NCBI GenBank assembly: GCA_017621875.1
Contig: JAGASE010000017.1
Span: 22,752-86,751 of the forward strand
DNA from: Clostridia bacterium
GTDB lineage: Bacteria; Bacillota; Clostridia; UBA1381
Direction of reading: 5' to 3'
Length of the DNA: 64,000 bases
Part shown: in pieces, positions 36,505 to 44,918 of the stretch
Numbering within the stretch: the stretch's first letter is position 1
Layout of the letters: every line of letters begins with the position of its first letter
Program-made: the position numbers and the translations under genes
The notes under the pieces: generated by a model
Told to the model about the DNA's origin: nothing
The model's database searches: none
What the model saw: only the letters and a program-made list of their open reading frames with translations

Positions 36505-37373
36505 GAAAGAAAAAATTAAAACGCTTTACATTTACTGATTTTTGCATATATGCAATAGTTGCGATACTCGGATTTACGGTATTCTATCCTCTGTATAACT
36601 CGGTGCTGATATCTATTGTTCCGCAATATGAGGCAATAAAGCATCCATTTATGCTTTATCCGCCGAAGCTGGATTTTTCGGCATATAAATTTGCGTTTGA
36701 ATCAACAAGCGTGGCGAGCGGTGTGTTTGTCAGCGGTATGAAGGTTATACTCGGAGGAGCACTTTCCATGGTGCTTACACTTTTAACCTCGTATGCACTT
36801 ACAAGACCGCTGCCGGGACGCAGGCTTATATACGCATTTTTGCTGATACCTACATATTTCAGCGGCGGTATTATCCCAAATTACCTGCTTATTGACCAGC
36901 TTGGGCTTATGAACACAATCTGGGCGTTGATTCTTCCGTCAAGCGTAAGCTTTGGTACAGTTGTTATCTTTATGAGATACTTTAACTCTCTTCCGGAGGA
37001 GTTGGAGGAGTCGGCAAGACTGGACGGTGCAAATGATATTTTGATTTTGTTCAAAATTCTCATACCGCTTATGAAGCCAATTATAGCAACTTACTTTTTG
37101 TATGGTGCGGTTGCAAACTGGAACTCATGGTTTGACGGACTTTTGTATATCAGAACTGCGAGCAAAATGCCGATTCAGACAGTGCTGAGAAATATTATTC
37201 AGGAATCGACAATCAGTACGATGGAAAGCACCAGCGGAGAGGAAATTGCGGTTTACACAGAGGGCGTAAAAATGGCGTGTCTTGTAATAGGTATGGCACC
37301 TATAATGGCATTCTATCCGTTTTTGCAGAAATATTTTGTTACAGGCATAACCGCAGGAGCGGTAAAGGGTTAA
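36501..37373 (+). CDS. Oligosaccharide ABC transporter permease (YtcP-type)
   Basis: 290-residue second permease with six helices. The coupling loop is EESARLDGANDILILFKI near residue 172. The N-terminal motif GFTVFYPLYNSV and the C-terminal YPFLQKYFVTGITAGAVKG are classic for the YtcP/YesQ group of CUT1 transporters. AAGGAGG lies in the end of the previous gene, and the four-base overlap suggests coupled translation. Confidence 0.93.
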   Translation: MRKKKLKRFTFTDFCIYAIVAILGFTVFYPLYNSVLISIVPQYEAIKHPFMLYPPKLDFSAYKFAFESTSVASGVFVSGMKVILGGALSMVLTLLTSYALTRPLPGRRLIYAFLLIPTYFSGGIIPNYLLIDQLGLMNTIWALILPSSVSFGTVVIFMRYFNSLPEELEESARLDGANDILILFKILIPLMKPIIATYFLYGAVANWNSWFDGLLYIRTASKMPIQTVLRNIIQESTISTMESTSGEEIAVYTEGVKMACLVIGMAPIMAFYPFLQKYFVTGITAGAVKG

Positions 37374-37377
37374 AAAT

Positions 37378-37402
37378 AAGGCACAAAAATGTTTTGTGCC
37401 TT
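37378..37402 (+). other. Intercistronic hairpin before the solute-binding protein gene
   Basis: A perfect 11-bp stem (AAGGCACAAAA/TTTTGTGCCTT) with a 3-base loop, starting five bases after the permease stop and followed by A-rich rather than T-rich sequence. It looks like an RNA stability or processing element that could raise the level of the binding-protein message. Confidence 0.7.
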
Positions 37403-37427
37403 AAAATACAGAAAGGAAGTTATTAAA

Positions 37428-38960
37428 ATGAAAAAAATTTTATCAGTCGTTTTGGCAGCAAGCATGCTTTGCGGACTTTGCAGCTGCGGAAAAAAGCAAA
37501 CAACAGCTGTAGATGTAGAGTCGGAGTTCGATAAAAAGCTGACCTTCAGTATCACCTCAATCGTAGCTGAGGACCAGTTCGGACCTGAGGTGGACTATAT
37601 TAAGAAGAAATTCAATATAGATTTTGATATCTATAACATTACTGAAGCAGATTGGGGCGAAAAGGTAAGAATCTGGATGGCTACCGGAAATATGCCCGAC
37701 ATAATGCAGGCAAGCATTAATAACAAAAACTTTGCAGAGTATATGCAGTGGGCACAGCAGGGACTTTTAAGAGAAATTCCTGATTTGTCAAATTATCCTA
37801 AGCTTCAGGCGTTGGTAGACGGGCATGACTGTGATGATTACTTTATGGTAGACGGAAAGCGTTATGCTTGGGTTTCGCCGAACAATTATTATGATTTAAA
37901 GGGTGAGCTTCCGCAGACAGGCGGATATTCCTTTATTTATCGCCGCGACTGGGCTAAGAAGGTTGGTCTTTATAAAGAAGGCGACGTATATACATGGAAG
38001 GAATTTGAGGAAATGGCAAGAGCCTTCAAGGAGCAGAATCCGTCCGGAAACAGTGCCGGAACAATCCCGCTTTTGGGTGATATTTTCCCGCACTTTGCAG
38101 GCATAATGCAATATTCTCCGTACTGGGAGCAGTATAAGAAGATTGACGGCGAATATGTATGGTGCATGGATTTACCTGAAACAACCGAAGCACTTAAGTG
38201 GGCAAATAATATGTATAAGGAAGGAATACTGTGGCAGGATCAGAACGTAGCAAAATCAAAGGACGCTACCAACAAGTTTGTTTCAGGCGAAGCAGGAATC
38301 CTCTTTACACTTGTCGCAGACTATAACATCGACAGCATTTTCAAGAACATGAAGTCAATTCTTACCGACATCAATATCGGGGAGGACGTAGCGGAGATGT
38401 ATGTAACTGCACCTGACGGAAAAATGTGGGGTCAGTTCTCAATCAATTACCTGTATGCTACAATGTTCAGCCCGAAAATGACCGAGGAAAAGATGGAAAG
38501 AATTTTGAGTATATTTGAATGGTACTTGTCGGATGAAGGTATCGAAATGGCTAAGTACGGCATGAAGGACTATAACTATACCGTAGACGAAGCAGGAAAT
38601 AAGACAATTATAAAGGATTCTCTCCGCGGCTGCCCATTTGTTACAAAGGCAATGGTATCAGGTGTTAAGAAGGAAGATAACAAGAGTGAGCAGATTTACT
38701 CAAAAGAAACACTGGACCTGTGCGACAGATTTGAAGAAAAGATGCTGACAAGTGATACAAGCAGCTTCAGAAAATACGATTATGAGCTGTATTTCTTCAC
38801 AGGAGAAAAGTATATGCAGTACGGCTCATATTACTATGACGGCTGTGAAACAATTAAGCGTCTTATCACAGCACCGGGCGACCCGACAGCTGAGTGGGAG
38901 GCTTGGAAGAACAGCGTAAGACCTAAGATAAACGAGGTACTTGCAGAGCTTAACAACTAA
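37428..38960 (+). CDS. Oligosaccharide-binding lipoprotein of the ABC importer
   Basis: 510-residue solute-binding protein. The signal ends in the lipobox GLCSC (Cys about residue 20), so it is membrane-anchored outside. The body is the LipO/family-1 type used with LplB/YtcP permeases (e.g. VRIWMATGNMPDIM near residue 80, YRRDWAKKVGL near residue 170). Start ATG 37428 has GAAAGGAAG upstream; the longer frame from 37389 begins inside the hairpin. It sets the specificity of the importer, probably for oligosaccharides released by the secreted enzymes; the exact sugar is not visible. Confidence 0.92.
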   Translation: MKKILSVVLAASMLCGLCSCGKKQTTAVDVESEFDKKLTFSITSIVAEDQFGPEVDYIKKKFNIDFDIYNITEADWGEKVRIWMATGNMPDIMQASINNKNFAEYMQWAQQGLLREIPDLSNYPKLQALVDGHDCDDYFMVDGKRYAWVSPNNYYDLKGELPQTGGYSFIYRRDWAKKVGLYKEGDVYTWKEFEEMARAFKEQNPSGNSAGTIPLLGDIFPHFAGIMQYSPYWEQYKKIDGEYVWCMDLPETTEALKWANNMYKEGILWQDQNVAKSKDATNKFVSGEAGILFTLVADYNIDSIFKNMKSILTDINIGEDVAEMYVTAPDGKMWGQFSINYLYATMFSPKMTEEKMERILSIFEWYLSDEGIEMAKYGMKDYNYTVDEAGNKTIIKDSLRGCPFVTKAMVSGVKKEDNKSEQIYSKETLDLCDRFEEKMLTSDTSSFRKYDYELYFFTGEKYMQYGSYYYDGCETIKRLITAPGDPTAEWEAWKNSVRPKINEVLAELNN

Positions 38961-38991
38961 CAGGCAATTTTCGGGAAAGGGATTGATATAA

Positions 38992-40506
38992 GTGTTGACA
39001 ATTTCAGAATATATTGATAAGGTACGTGCTTGCTGGATAGGCAAGAATATCGGCGGAACCTTAGGCGGACCCTTAGAGGGAACAAGAGGCTTTTTCGATA
39101 TAAATTACTATATGCACGATTTGGACGAGGGCGTTTTGCCAAATGATGACCTGGATTTGCAGCTTGTGTGGCTAAACGCTGCGGAGCGTTACGGTAAAAG
39201 CGTAGATGCAAAGCTTATGGGTGCGTATTGGCAGACCTTTATCACAGCACACTGGTCGGAATATGGTGCGGGCAAGGCAAACATGAAAATGGGACTTGTT
39301 CCGCCGCTTTCAGGCAGCTACCATAACGATTATAAGGACAGCTGCGGAGCATTTATACGAAGCGAATTGTGGGCATGCTTAATGCCCGCAAATCCACAGA
39401 TGGCGGTAAAATACGCTTATGAGGACAGCATTATGGACCATAGCGGCGAGGGTGTTTACGGCGAGGTTTTCTGTGCGGCACTGGAAAGTGCGGCTTTTAG
39501 TGAAAATAATTTAAGAGAGCTGATAAATATTGCACTTAGCTATATTCCGTCAGACTGCGGCGTTGCAAAGGGAATTAAAACGGCGATTGACTGTTATGAC
39601 AGCGGCAAGGATATACGAGAATGCAGAAGAGAAATTCTAAAGACCGTTCCCGGCTCATTCGGAATGTTTAAGGGCTATCAGGACAGAGAGCCTGAGCCGG
39701 ATATTCCGGAGGGCAGACGCGGCTATGACGCACCGAGCAATGTTGCAATAATGACGGCGGCTTTGCTTTACGGCGAGGGTAATTTTGATAAAACAGTCTG
39801 CACTGCAGTAAGCTGCGGTGAGGATACCGACTGCACAGCGGCAACTGCTGCTTCAATTTTCGGAATTATGTACGGAAGCAAGGCTTTCGGGGAGAAATGG
39901 ACAAAGCCGATTGGTGATGCCATAAAGACAGTATCGTTGGACGTAACCGACGCATACTGCGTAAAGGTGCCGAAAACTATCACCGAGCTGACCGAAAGAG
40001 TTGCAAAGCTGATGCCGACATTTATGAGCGGATATATTACCTATGAGGGTGATAAAATGCTGATAGGCGGCGAGGAAAATCTCTATAACGTAAGCGGTCA
40101 CAGGCGTGCGGTTGAGGTAATGTATGAATTTTCACAGGTACTTGCAAAGCAGCCCGATACCGTTACATATTCTTTCCCAATGCTGGATTTTGACGTAAAA
40201 TACGTAGGCGGACCGATGATAAAAAATAATGAGGAAAAAATTATTAAGGTTAGTGCAATCAAGCATATTAACCGTCAGCAATGGCTTGAAATGGAGTGGC
40301 TGCTGCCGGAGGAGCTGGAAATTGACTGCGTAACTAAGTCGGTTTACTGCGAATATGTACCAAACGAGAATAACTATGTCTGTGAGGCACAGTTTGCAAT
40401 TAAGTCGGAAAACATGACGCGAACCTCATATACTCCTGTTTTAAAGATAAAGAGCAATCTTACGGGAGAGGTTATGTGTATTCCGGTCACATTAATACGT
40501 GAATAA
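38992..40506 (+). CDS. ADP-ribosylglycohydrolase-fold protein in the glycan operon
   Basis: 504-residue cytoplasmic protein. The first 330 residues are of the ADP-ribosylglycohydrolase (ARH/DraG) all-helical fold, with both di-metal motifs: PNDDLDLQLVW near residue 47 and GEDTDCTAATAA near residue 280. A C-terminal domain of about 170 residues (from about 345) is beta-rich and unassigned. Distant ARH-fold proteins are frequent in clostridial sugar operons, where they may be unusual glycosidases or remove ADP-ribose-like groups; no activity can be read from this sequence. The start codon is GTG 38992 after AAAGGGA. Confidence 0.82.
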   Translation: MLTISEYIDKVRACWIGKNIGGTLGGPLEGTRGFFDINYYMHDLDEGVLPNDDLDLQLVWLNAAERYGKSVDAKLMGAYWQTFITAHWSEYGAGKANMKMGLVPPLSGSYHNDYKDSCGAFIRSELWACLMPANPQMAVKYAYEDSIMDHSGEGVYGEVFCAALESAAFSENNLRELINIALSYIPSDCGVAKGIKTAIDCYDSGKDIRECRREILKTVPGSFGMFKGYQDREPEPDIPEGRRGYDAPSNVAIMTAALLYGEGNFDKTVCTAVSCGEDTDCTAATAASIFGIMYGSKAFGEKWTKPIGDAIKTVSLDVTDAYCVKVPKTITELTERVAKLMPTFMSGYITYEGDKMLIGGEENLYNVSGHRRAVEVMYEFSQVLAKQPDTVTYSFPMLDFDVKYVGGPMIKNNEEKIIKVSAIKHINRQQWLEMEWLLPEELEIDCVTKSVYCEYVPNENNYVCEAQFAIKSENMTRTSYTPVLKIKSNLTGEVMCIPVTLIRE

Positions 40507-40517
40507 GGAGAACTGTT

Positions 40518-41501
40518 ATGATTTTTGGTGCAGAAAATATCAGGCTTACCGGCAGATGGCATACAGCTCAGGACGGAAGCGTTGTAACTACTGCTTGCGG
40601 CTCGGCTGCGGAATTTGCTTTTTGCGGAAAAAGTGCGGTTATACATTTTAATATTGATTATATGAAGCATCCGTATCCTCACATTTGGTTGTGTGTTGAC
40701 GGAGGTGCGTATACAGAGTGTGTTATAGACCGTTTCCTACGTGTTGAAGCAAACACAGACGGTGAGCATATGGTGAAAATCGTTTTGAAAAGCTGTGTTG
40801 AGATGCAGCACAGATGGTTTGCACCTCTTGAGGCAAAATTGCACATACAGGGAGTGGAGGCAGAAAGTGTGCCTCCTCTTCCTTGTGATGAAAGACCTGT
40901 TATTGAATTTGTCGGCGACTCAATAACCGAGGGAATACTGGTTGATGAAAAGCAGCGAAAGATAGAGGCAACAGACTTTTTAAACGACCAGGATAACCGC
41001 GTTTATCAGGACGATGTAAGAGGAGCGTACGCATATCGTACAGCGGAGCTTTTAAACTGCCGTGCGGCAATTTTTGCTTATGGCGGTGTGGGCATCACCA
41101 AGGGCGGCTCAGGCGGAGTTCCAAAGGCAGCGGCAATTTATAACTACTGCTTTGACGGTGCTGAGTGCATTGGCTATACGCCGGATACCGTGGTTGTCAA
41201 CTACGGTGCAAATGACTGGTCACAGCCTTCGGAAAAATATTTGGCAGGCTATGAGGAGCTTTTATGCGTGATTCGGGCAAAGCACAGGGACGCAAAAATT
41301 GTTATTCTTAATGCCTTTAGCGGTGTTTTTGCGGAAAAGCTGTCCCTCTTTGCAGGTGAGTTTAATAAAAAGTACAGCGATAACGTGTATTATATAAATA
41401 TAGCCGAAAAAATCCCGGTAGGACCGGTTCACCCGTCAAGAGAAACACATGCAATTATTGCGGAGCATCTGGCAGAGGAGTTAAAAAAAATACTTGCATA
41501 G
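40518..41501 (+). CDS. SGNH/GDSL esterase (CE2-like layout)
   Basis: 327-residue hydrolase with two parts: an N-terminal beta-sandwich (about 1-125) and an SGNH domain. Catalytic blocks are FVGDSITEG (Ser nucleophile near residue 137), GGVGITKGG (oxyanion Gly), VVNYGANDWS (Asn) and PVHPSRETH (His). The same two-domain order occurs in carbohydrate esterase family 2, which removes acetyl groups from sugars. There is no signal peptide, so it would deacylate imported oligosaccharides. AAGGAG precedes ATG 40518, eleven bases after the ARH gene. Last gene of the long operon. Confidence 0.87.
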   Translation: MIFGAENIRLTGRWHTAQDGSVVTTACGSAAEFAFCGKSAVIHFNIDYMKHPYPHIWLCVDGGAYTECVIDRFLRVEANTDGEHMVKIVLKSCVEMQHRWFAPLEAKLHIQGVEAESVPPLPCDERPVIEFVGDSITEGILVDEKQRKIEATDFLNDQDNRVYQDDVRGAYAYRTAELLNCRAAIFAYGGVGITKGGSGGVPKAAAIYNYCFDGAECIGYTPDTVVVNYGANDWSQPSEKYLAGYEELLCVIRAKHRDAKIVILNAFSGVFAEKLSLFAGEFNKKYSDNVYYINIAEKIPVGPVHPSRETHAIIAEHLAEELKKILA

Positions 41502-41540
41502 CCGAAGCTGCAGAAAATAACATTTTTTTAGAATATAGGG

Positions 41541-41569
41541 TTGACTTAGGAATTATTTTCATGTATAAT
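41541..41569 (+). promoter_or_regulatory. Promoter of the polysaccharide deacetylase gene
   Basis: -35 TTGACT (41541-41546), 17 bp spacer, -10 TATAAT (41564-41569), 31 bases before the deacetylase start. Confidence 0.85.
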
Positions 41570-41600
41570 TTGAATACATATTAAGGTAGGAAGTGGTAAA

Positions 41601-42449
41601 ATGAACACATTTATGAGATTTCCGCAGGGAAAATCAAAGGCACTTACCTTTAGCTATGATGACGCAAACCGCGATGATATCAGACTGGTTGAGATATTTA
41701 ATAAATATGGTCTTAAAGGAACCTTTAACATAAATACAGGGATTCTTGCAAATTCATCGGGAGAAGAGCATCTTACGGTTTCCGAGGCAAAAAGTCTTTA
41801 TGCAAGCGGCGGACATGAGGTTGCCGTTCATGCGGTGCAGCACCCGTTTTTGGAGCAGCTTCCGCCCATTTTGGCACTTCATGAGGTGCTGGAGGACAGG
41901 GCGTACATAGAACGCGAGTTCGGTACAATTACCCGCGGCATGGCGTATCCGTTTGGTACATACAGCGATGCGGTGGTTGAGGTTTTAAGGGCAGCAGGGA
42001 TTGCATATTCAAGAACAGTTTCCTGCACCGAGAATTTTGGAATTGGTGCGGATTGGCTTCGATTAAAGGCAACCTGTCATCATAATAATCCGAGACTTAT
42101 GGAGCTTGCGGAAAAATTTGTGAACGGCTCGAATAATATCCCGTTCAATAAAGGACCGTGGCTGTTTTATGTTTGGGGACACAGCTATGAATTTACAAAT
42201 AATGATAATTGGAATGTAATTGAGGATTTTGCGGCTTATACAAGCGGAAAAGAGGATATCTGGTACGCAACCAATATTGAAATATACGATTATATTGACG
42301 CATATAAGAGGCTGATTTTCGATTATGACGGAACAAGGGTGTATAACCCTTCGGCACAGGATATATGGTTTTTGTATGAGCCTGTTATGCATAACCCTTC
42401 ATCAAAAATGATAAAGGTGCCGGCAGGTGAGTGCGTTTTGGTAGGATAA
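41601..42449 (+). CDS. Polysaccharide deacetylase family protein
   Basis: 282-residue protein with the NodB/CE4-type fold. It has the motif-1 Asp pair in FSYDDANRDD (near residue 20), the metal His pair pattern in GHEVAVHAVQH (near residue 72-80), and RGMAYPFGTYSD (motif 3). Metal-dependent removal of acetyl groups from amino sugars is the family role. No signal peptide is seen, so it may act on imported sugars; alternatives include other deacylations. It has its own promoter and a hairpin after the stop. Confidence 0.87.
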   Translation: MNTFMRFPQGKSKALTFSYDDANRDDIRLVEIFNKYGLKGTFNINTGILANSSGEEHLTVSEAKSLYASGGHEVAVHAVQHPFLEQLPPILALHEVLEDRAYIEREFGTITRGMAYPFGTYSDAVVEVLRAAGIAYSRTVSCTENFGIGADWLRLKATCHHNNPRLMELAEKFVNGSNNIPFNKGPWLFYVWGHSYEFTNNDNWNVIEDFAAYTSGKEDIWYATNIEIYDYIDAYKRLIFDYDGTRVYNPSAQDIWFLYEPVMHNPSSKMIKVPAGECVLVG

Positions 42450-42450
42450 T

Positions 42451-42488
42451 AAAATTTTGCCGTAATTTAGTACGGCAAAATTTTTGAT
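42451..42488 (+). terminator. Hairpin between the deacetylase and GH65 genes
   Basis: A 14-bp perfect stem (42451-42464 with 42471-42484, core TTTTGCCGTA/TACGGCAAAA) ends in T5. The GH65 start is only about 30 bases further on and I see no promoter between, so this may be a partial terminator (attenuator). Confidence 0.82.
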
Positions 42489-42516
42489 TTTTTAATAAAT
42501 ATACGGAGGAAGTTTT

Positions 42517-44733
42517 ATGCTAAAACCCAGTGTTACAAAATTTGTTGAAGAAAGCTACAGAATTGAAGAAGAGGCAGCCAATTCCGCCCTGTTTACTACG
42601 GGAAACGGATATATCGGTGTGCGTGGAAGCTTTGAGGAATACGGATCAATAAGAATCCAGGGAGCGTATATAAGAGGCGTTTTTGATGAAATCATTGAGG
42701 TAATGGAACCATTTGCCGACAATGAGTACATGAAAAAGTATTACATCGATGAGGAAAAGCTCAGAAATTTTGAGTATCAGGACAGCGTTATAAATAACGT
42801 GGACTTTCTGCTTCTGCGTTTTTCTATTGACGGCGAGACTTTTTATACATGGGAGGGTAAAATCCTGTCATGGGAGCGTTATATTGATATGACTAACGAA
42901 ACGCTTGTGCGAAAGGTGCGTTGGGAAAATACCAAGGGCGACGTTACCGATTTTGAGTTTGAGCGTTTTTCTTCCTTTGCAAACGACCATGTTTACTGCT
43001 TAAAGGTTAAGGTTACTCCGGTAAATCACAGCAAAAAGATTGAGGTTATGTCGGGAATAGATACGCGTGTTAAAACGGGCGGACAGAAGATTACAACGGT
43101 TATTTCGGGTAAGGTATGGGAAAACAAGGCTTTCGCTCACGTAAATATGGGCAAAAAATACGGATTTGAAACCGGCACTACAACTGTTACAAATCTGTAT
43201 GGTGCAGAAGCTGCATGGAAGGACAACAGCGAAAACGGAGTTCTTTCTTCAGCAGCTGAATTTACTGCCGAGCAGGGCAAAACCTATGAGGTGGAAAAGT
43301 GCGTATATATTTCATCTTCGCGTGAGGAAGACGTTTCACAGCCGGTTATTTTAGAAAAGAGATATGCCGAGTATTTTGATGAGCATATGGCAGAATATAA
43401 AAAGGTGTTTGAGCTTGCGGATATTGCGATTGAGGGCGATGAGCTTGCAGATTCTGGCGTGAGATTTGCAAATTATCATTCAATAATTTCAGCCAGCAGA
43501 AACGACAGTGTTCACAGCATTGCGGCGAAGGGCTTAACCGGCGAGAGATACAACGACTTTGTATGGTGGGACTGTGAAATTTACCAGCTGCCTATATTTA
43601 TTCATATAGCTCCCGAGGCTGCAAAGCATGCACTTATGTATCGATATAACTGTCTTAAAAAAGCTAAGGAAAATGCAAAGGCGGCAGGCTTTAGCGGTGC
43701 GAAGTATGCATTTTGTTCCTCAGTTGAGGGCGATGAAAGAGTGTGGGAGTATGCCCGTCACCCATTCATGCAGATACATATAAATGCGGATATTGCATGG
43801 GGAATAATTAATTATGTGACCGTTACCGGAGATAAGGAATTTTTGAAGGATTACGGAATGGAAATGCTTGTAGAGCTTTGCGAATACTGGAGGAGCAGGG
43901 TTGAGGAGGTAAACGGCAGATACGAAATCTTAAGAGTTACCGGAACAGATGAGCATCACCCGTATGTAAACAATGACGCATATACAAACTATCTGGTTAA
44001 ATATGTTCTGGAAAAAACTACAGAATATGCAAAGACTTTCGGAATGGATAACGACTATTCCGATATAGCAGAAAAGCTTTATCAGCCGCTTGATAAGTGT
44101 GGACTTATTCCACAGTTTGACGGATATTTTGGCTTGAGCAGAACATTAGAGGAGGCAGGCGGCTCGGCTGCCACAGGCTTCCAGATGAAGAAATCGGGAC
44201 TTTACCACAAGAGTCAGGTTATAAAGCAGCCTGACGTTATGCTGATATACAGCTATCTTAACATGAAACCCGAAAATGCGAATTACGCACTTAACTGGGA
44301 TTATTATGAAAAGATGTGCGAGTCCTCGTCATCGCTTTCCTTTGCACCTCATTCAATCTGTGCGGCGGACAACGGAAGAATCTTGTCTGCATATAATTAT
44401 CTTATCGAAACAGCATATATCGATGTTTATGATATCCACAAATGCAGCTGGCAGGGCGTACATTCGGGCTGTCTGGTTGGTGCATGGTATGCGGTGTTCC
44501 GCGGCTTTGCAGGAATTGTCTGCAGGGAGGATTGTATTGAGGTAAATCCACATCAGGTTCCGTGGTGGGATAAGGTGAGCTTTAGCTTTATGTATAAGGG
44601 AAGCAAAATTTCCGTTACAATGACGCCTTGCGAATATACCTTAAAAACCGACAGCGAGGAAGAAATTGACGTAATATTTAAAGGCGAAAGAAAGAGTCTT
44701 TGTGCAAAATCTGAAATTTGCGAAGCACTGTAA
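42517..44733 (+). CDS. Glycoside hydrolase family 65 (disaccharide phosphorylase/hydrolase)
   Basis: 738-residue cytoplasmic enzyme. Family layout: N-terminal beta-sandwich (about 1-260), linker, (alpha/alpha)6 barrel (about 300-660), small C-terminal sheet. The catalytic region reads RVTGTDEHHPYVNNDAYTN, with the acid Glu near residue 479, in place of the common GPDEYH; the phosphate/sugar block IKQPDVMLIYSYL follows. GH65 members split alpha-glucobioses such as maltose, trehalose, kojibiose or nigerose, usually with phosphate; which one cannot be told. GGAGGAAG precedes the ATG. It likely degrades the final disaccharide of the imported glycan. Confidence 0.9.
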   Translation: MLKPSVTKFVEESYRIEEEAANSALFTTGNGYIGVRGSFEEYGSIRIQGAYIRGVFDEIIEVMEPFADNEYMKKYYIDEEKLRNFEYQDSVINNVDFLLLRFSIDGETFYTWEGKILSWERYIDMTNETLVRKVRWENTKGDVTDFEFERFSSFANDHVYCLKVKVTPVNHSKKIEVMSGIDTRVKTGGQKITTVISGKVWENKAFAHVNMGKKYGFETGTTTVTNLYGAEAAWKDNSENGVLSSAAEFTAEQGKTYEVEKCVYISSSREEDVSQPVILEKRYAEYFDEHMAEYKKVFELADIAIEGDELADSGVRFANYHSIISASRNDSVHSIAAKGLTGERYNDFVWWDCEIYQLPIFIHIAPEAAKHALMYRYNCLKKAKENAKAAGFSGAKYAFCSSVEGDERVWEYARHPFMQIHINADIAWGIINYVTVTGDKEFLKDYGMEMLVELCEYWRSRVEEVNGRYEILRVTGTDEHHPYVNNDAYTNYLVKYVLEKTTEYAKTFGMDNDYSDIAEKLYQPLDKCGLIPQFDGYFGLSRTLEEAGGSAATGFQMKKSGLYHKSQVIKQPDVMLIYSYLNMKPENANYALNWDYYEKMCESSSSLSFAPHSICAADNGRILSAYNYLIETAYIDVYDIHKCSWQGVHSGCLVGAWYAVFRGFAGIVCREDCIEVNPHQVPWWDKVSFSFMYKGSKISVTMTPCEYTLKTDSEEEIDVIFKGERKSLCAKSEICEAL

Positions 44734-44763
44734 ACTCGACTTGAAATATAGCGAGATAGCTTA

Positions 44764-44806
44764 AAAAAATAGGGCGGCAGACAGAACATCTGCTGCCTTA
44801 TTTTTG
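44764..44806 (+). terminator. Terminator of the GH65 gene
   Basis: Stem GGCGGCAGA/TCTGCTGCC (one G-U) flanked by A7 and ending in T5. Confidence 0.88.
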
Positions 44807-44845
44807 TGTTTTTCGGCATAAAAATGACAAATTTAAAAAAATGGG

Positions 44846-44873
44846 TTGACAATATTTTCATCTGGTGTATAAT
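44846..44873 (+). promoter_or_regulatory. Promoter of the MATE efflux gene
   Basis: -35 TTGACA (44846-44851), 16 bp spacer, -10 TATAAT (44868-44873). Confidence 0.88.
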
Positions 44874-44918
44874 AATGAAGACATCAGGCAAAGAAAGCCT
44901 TGATACGAGGTATTTACT

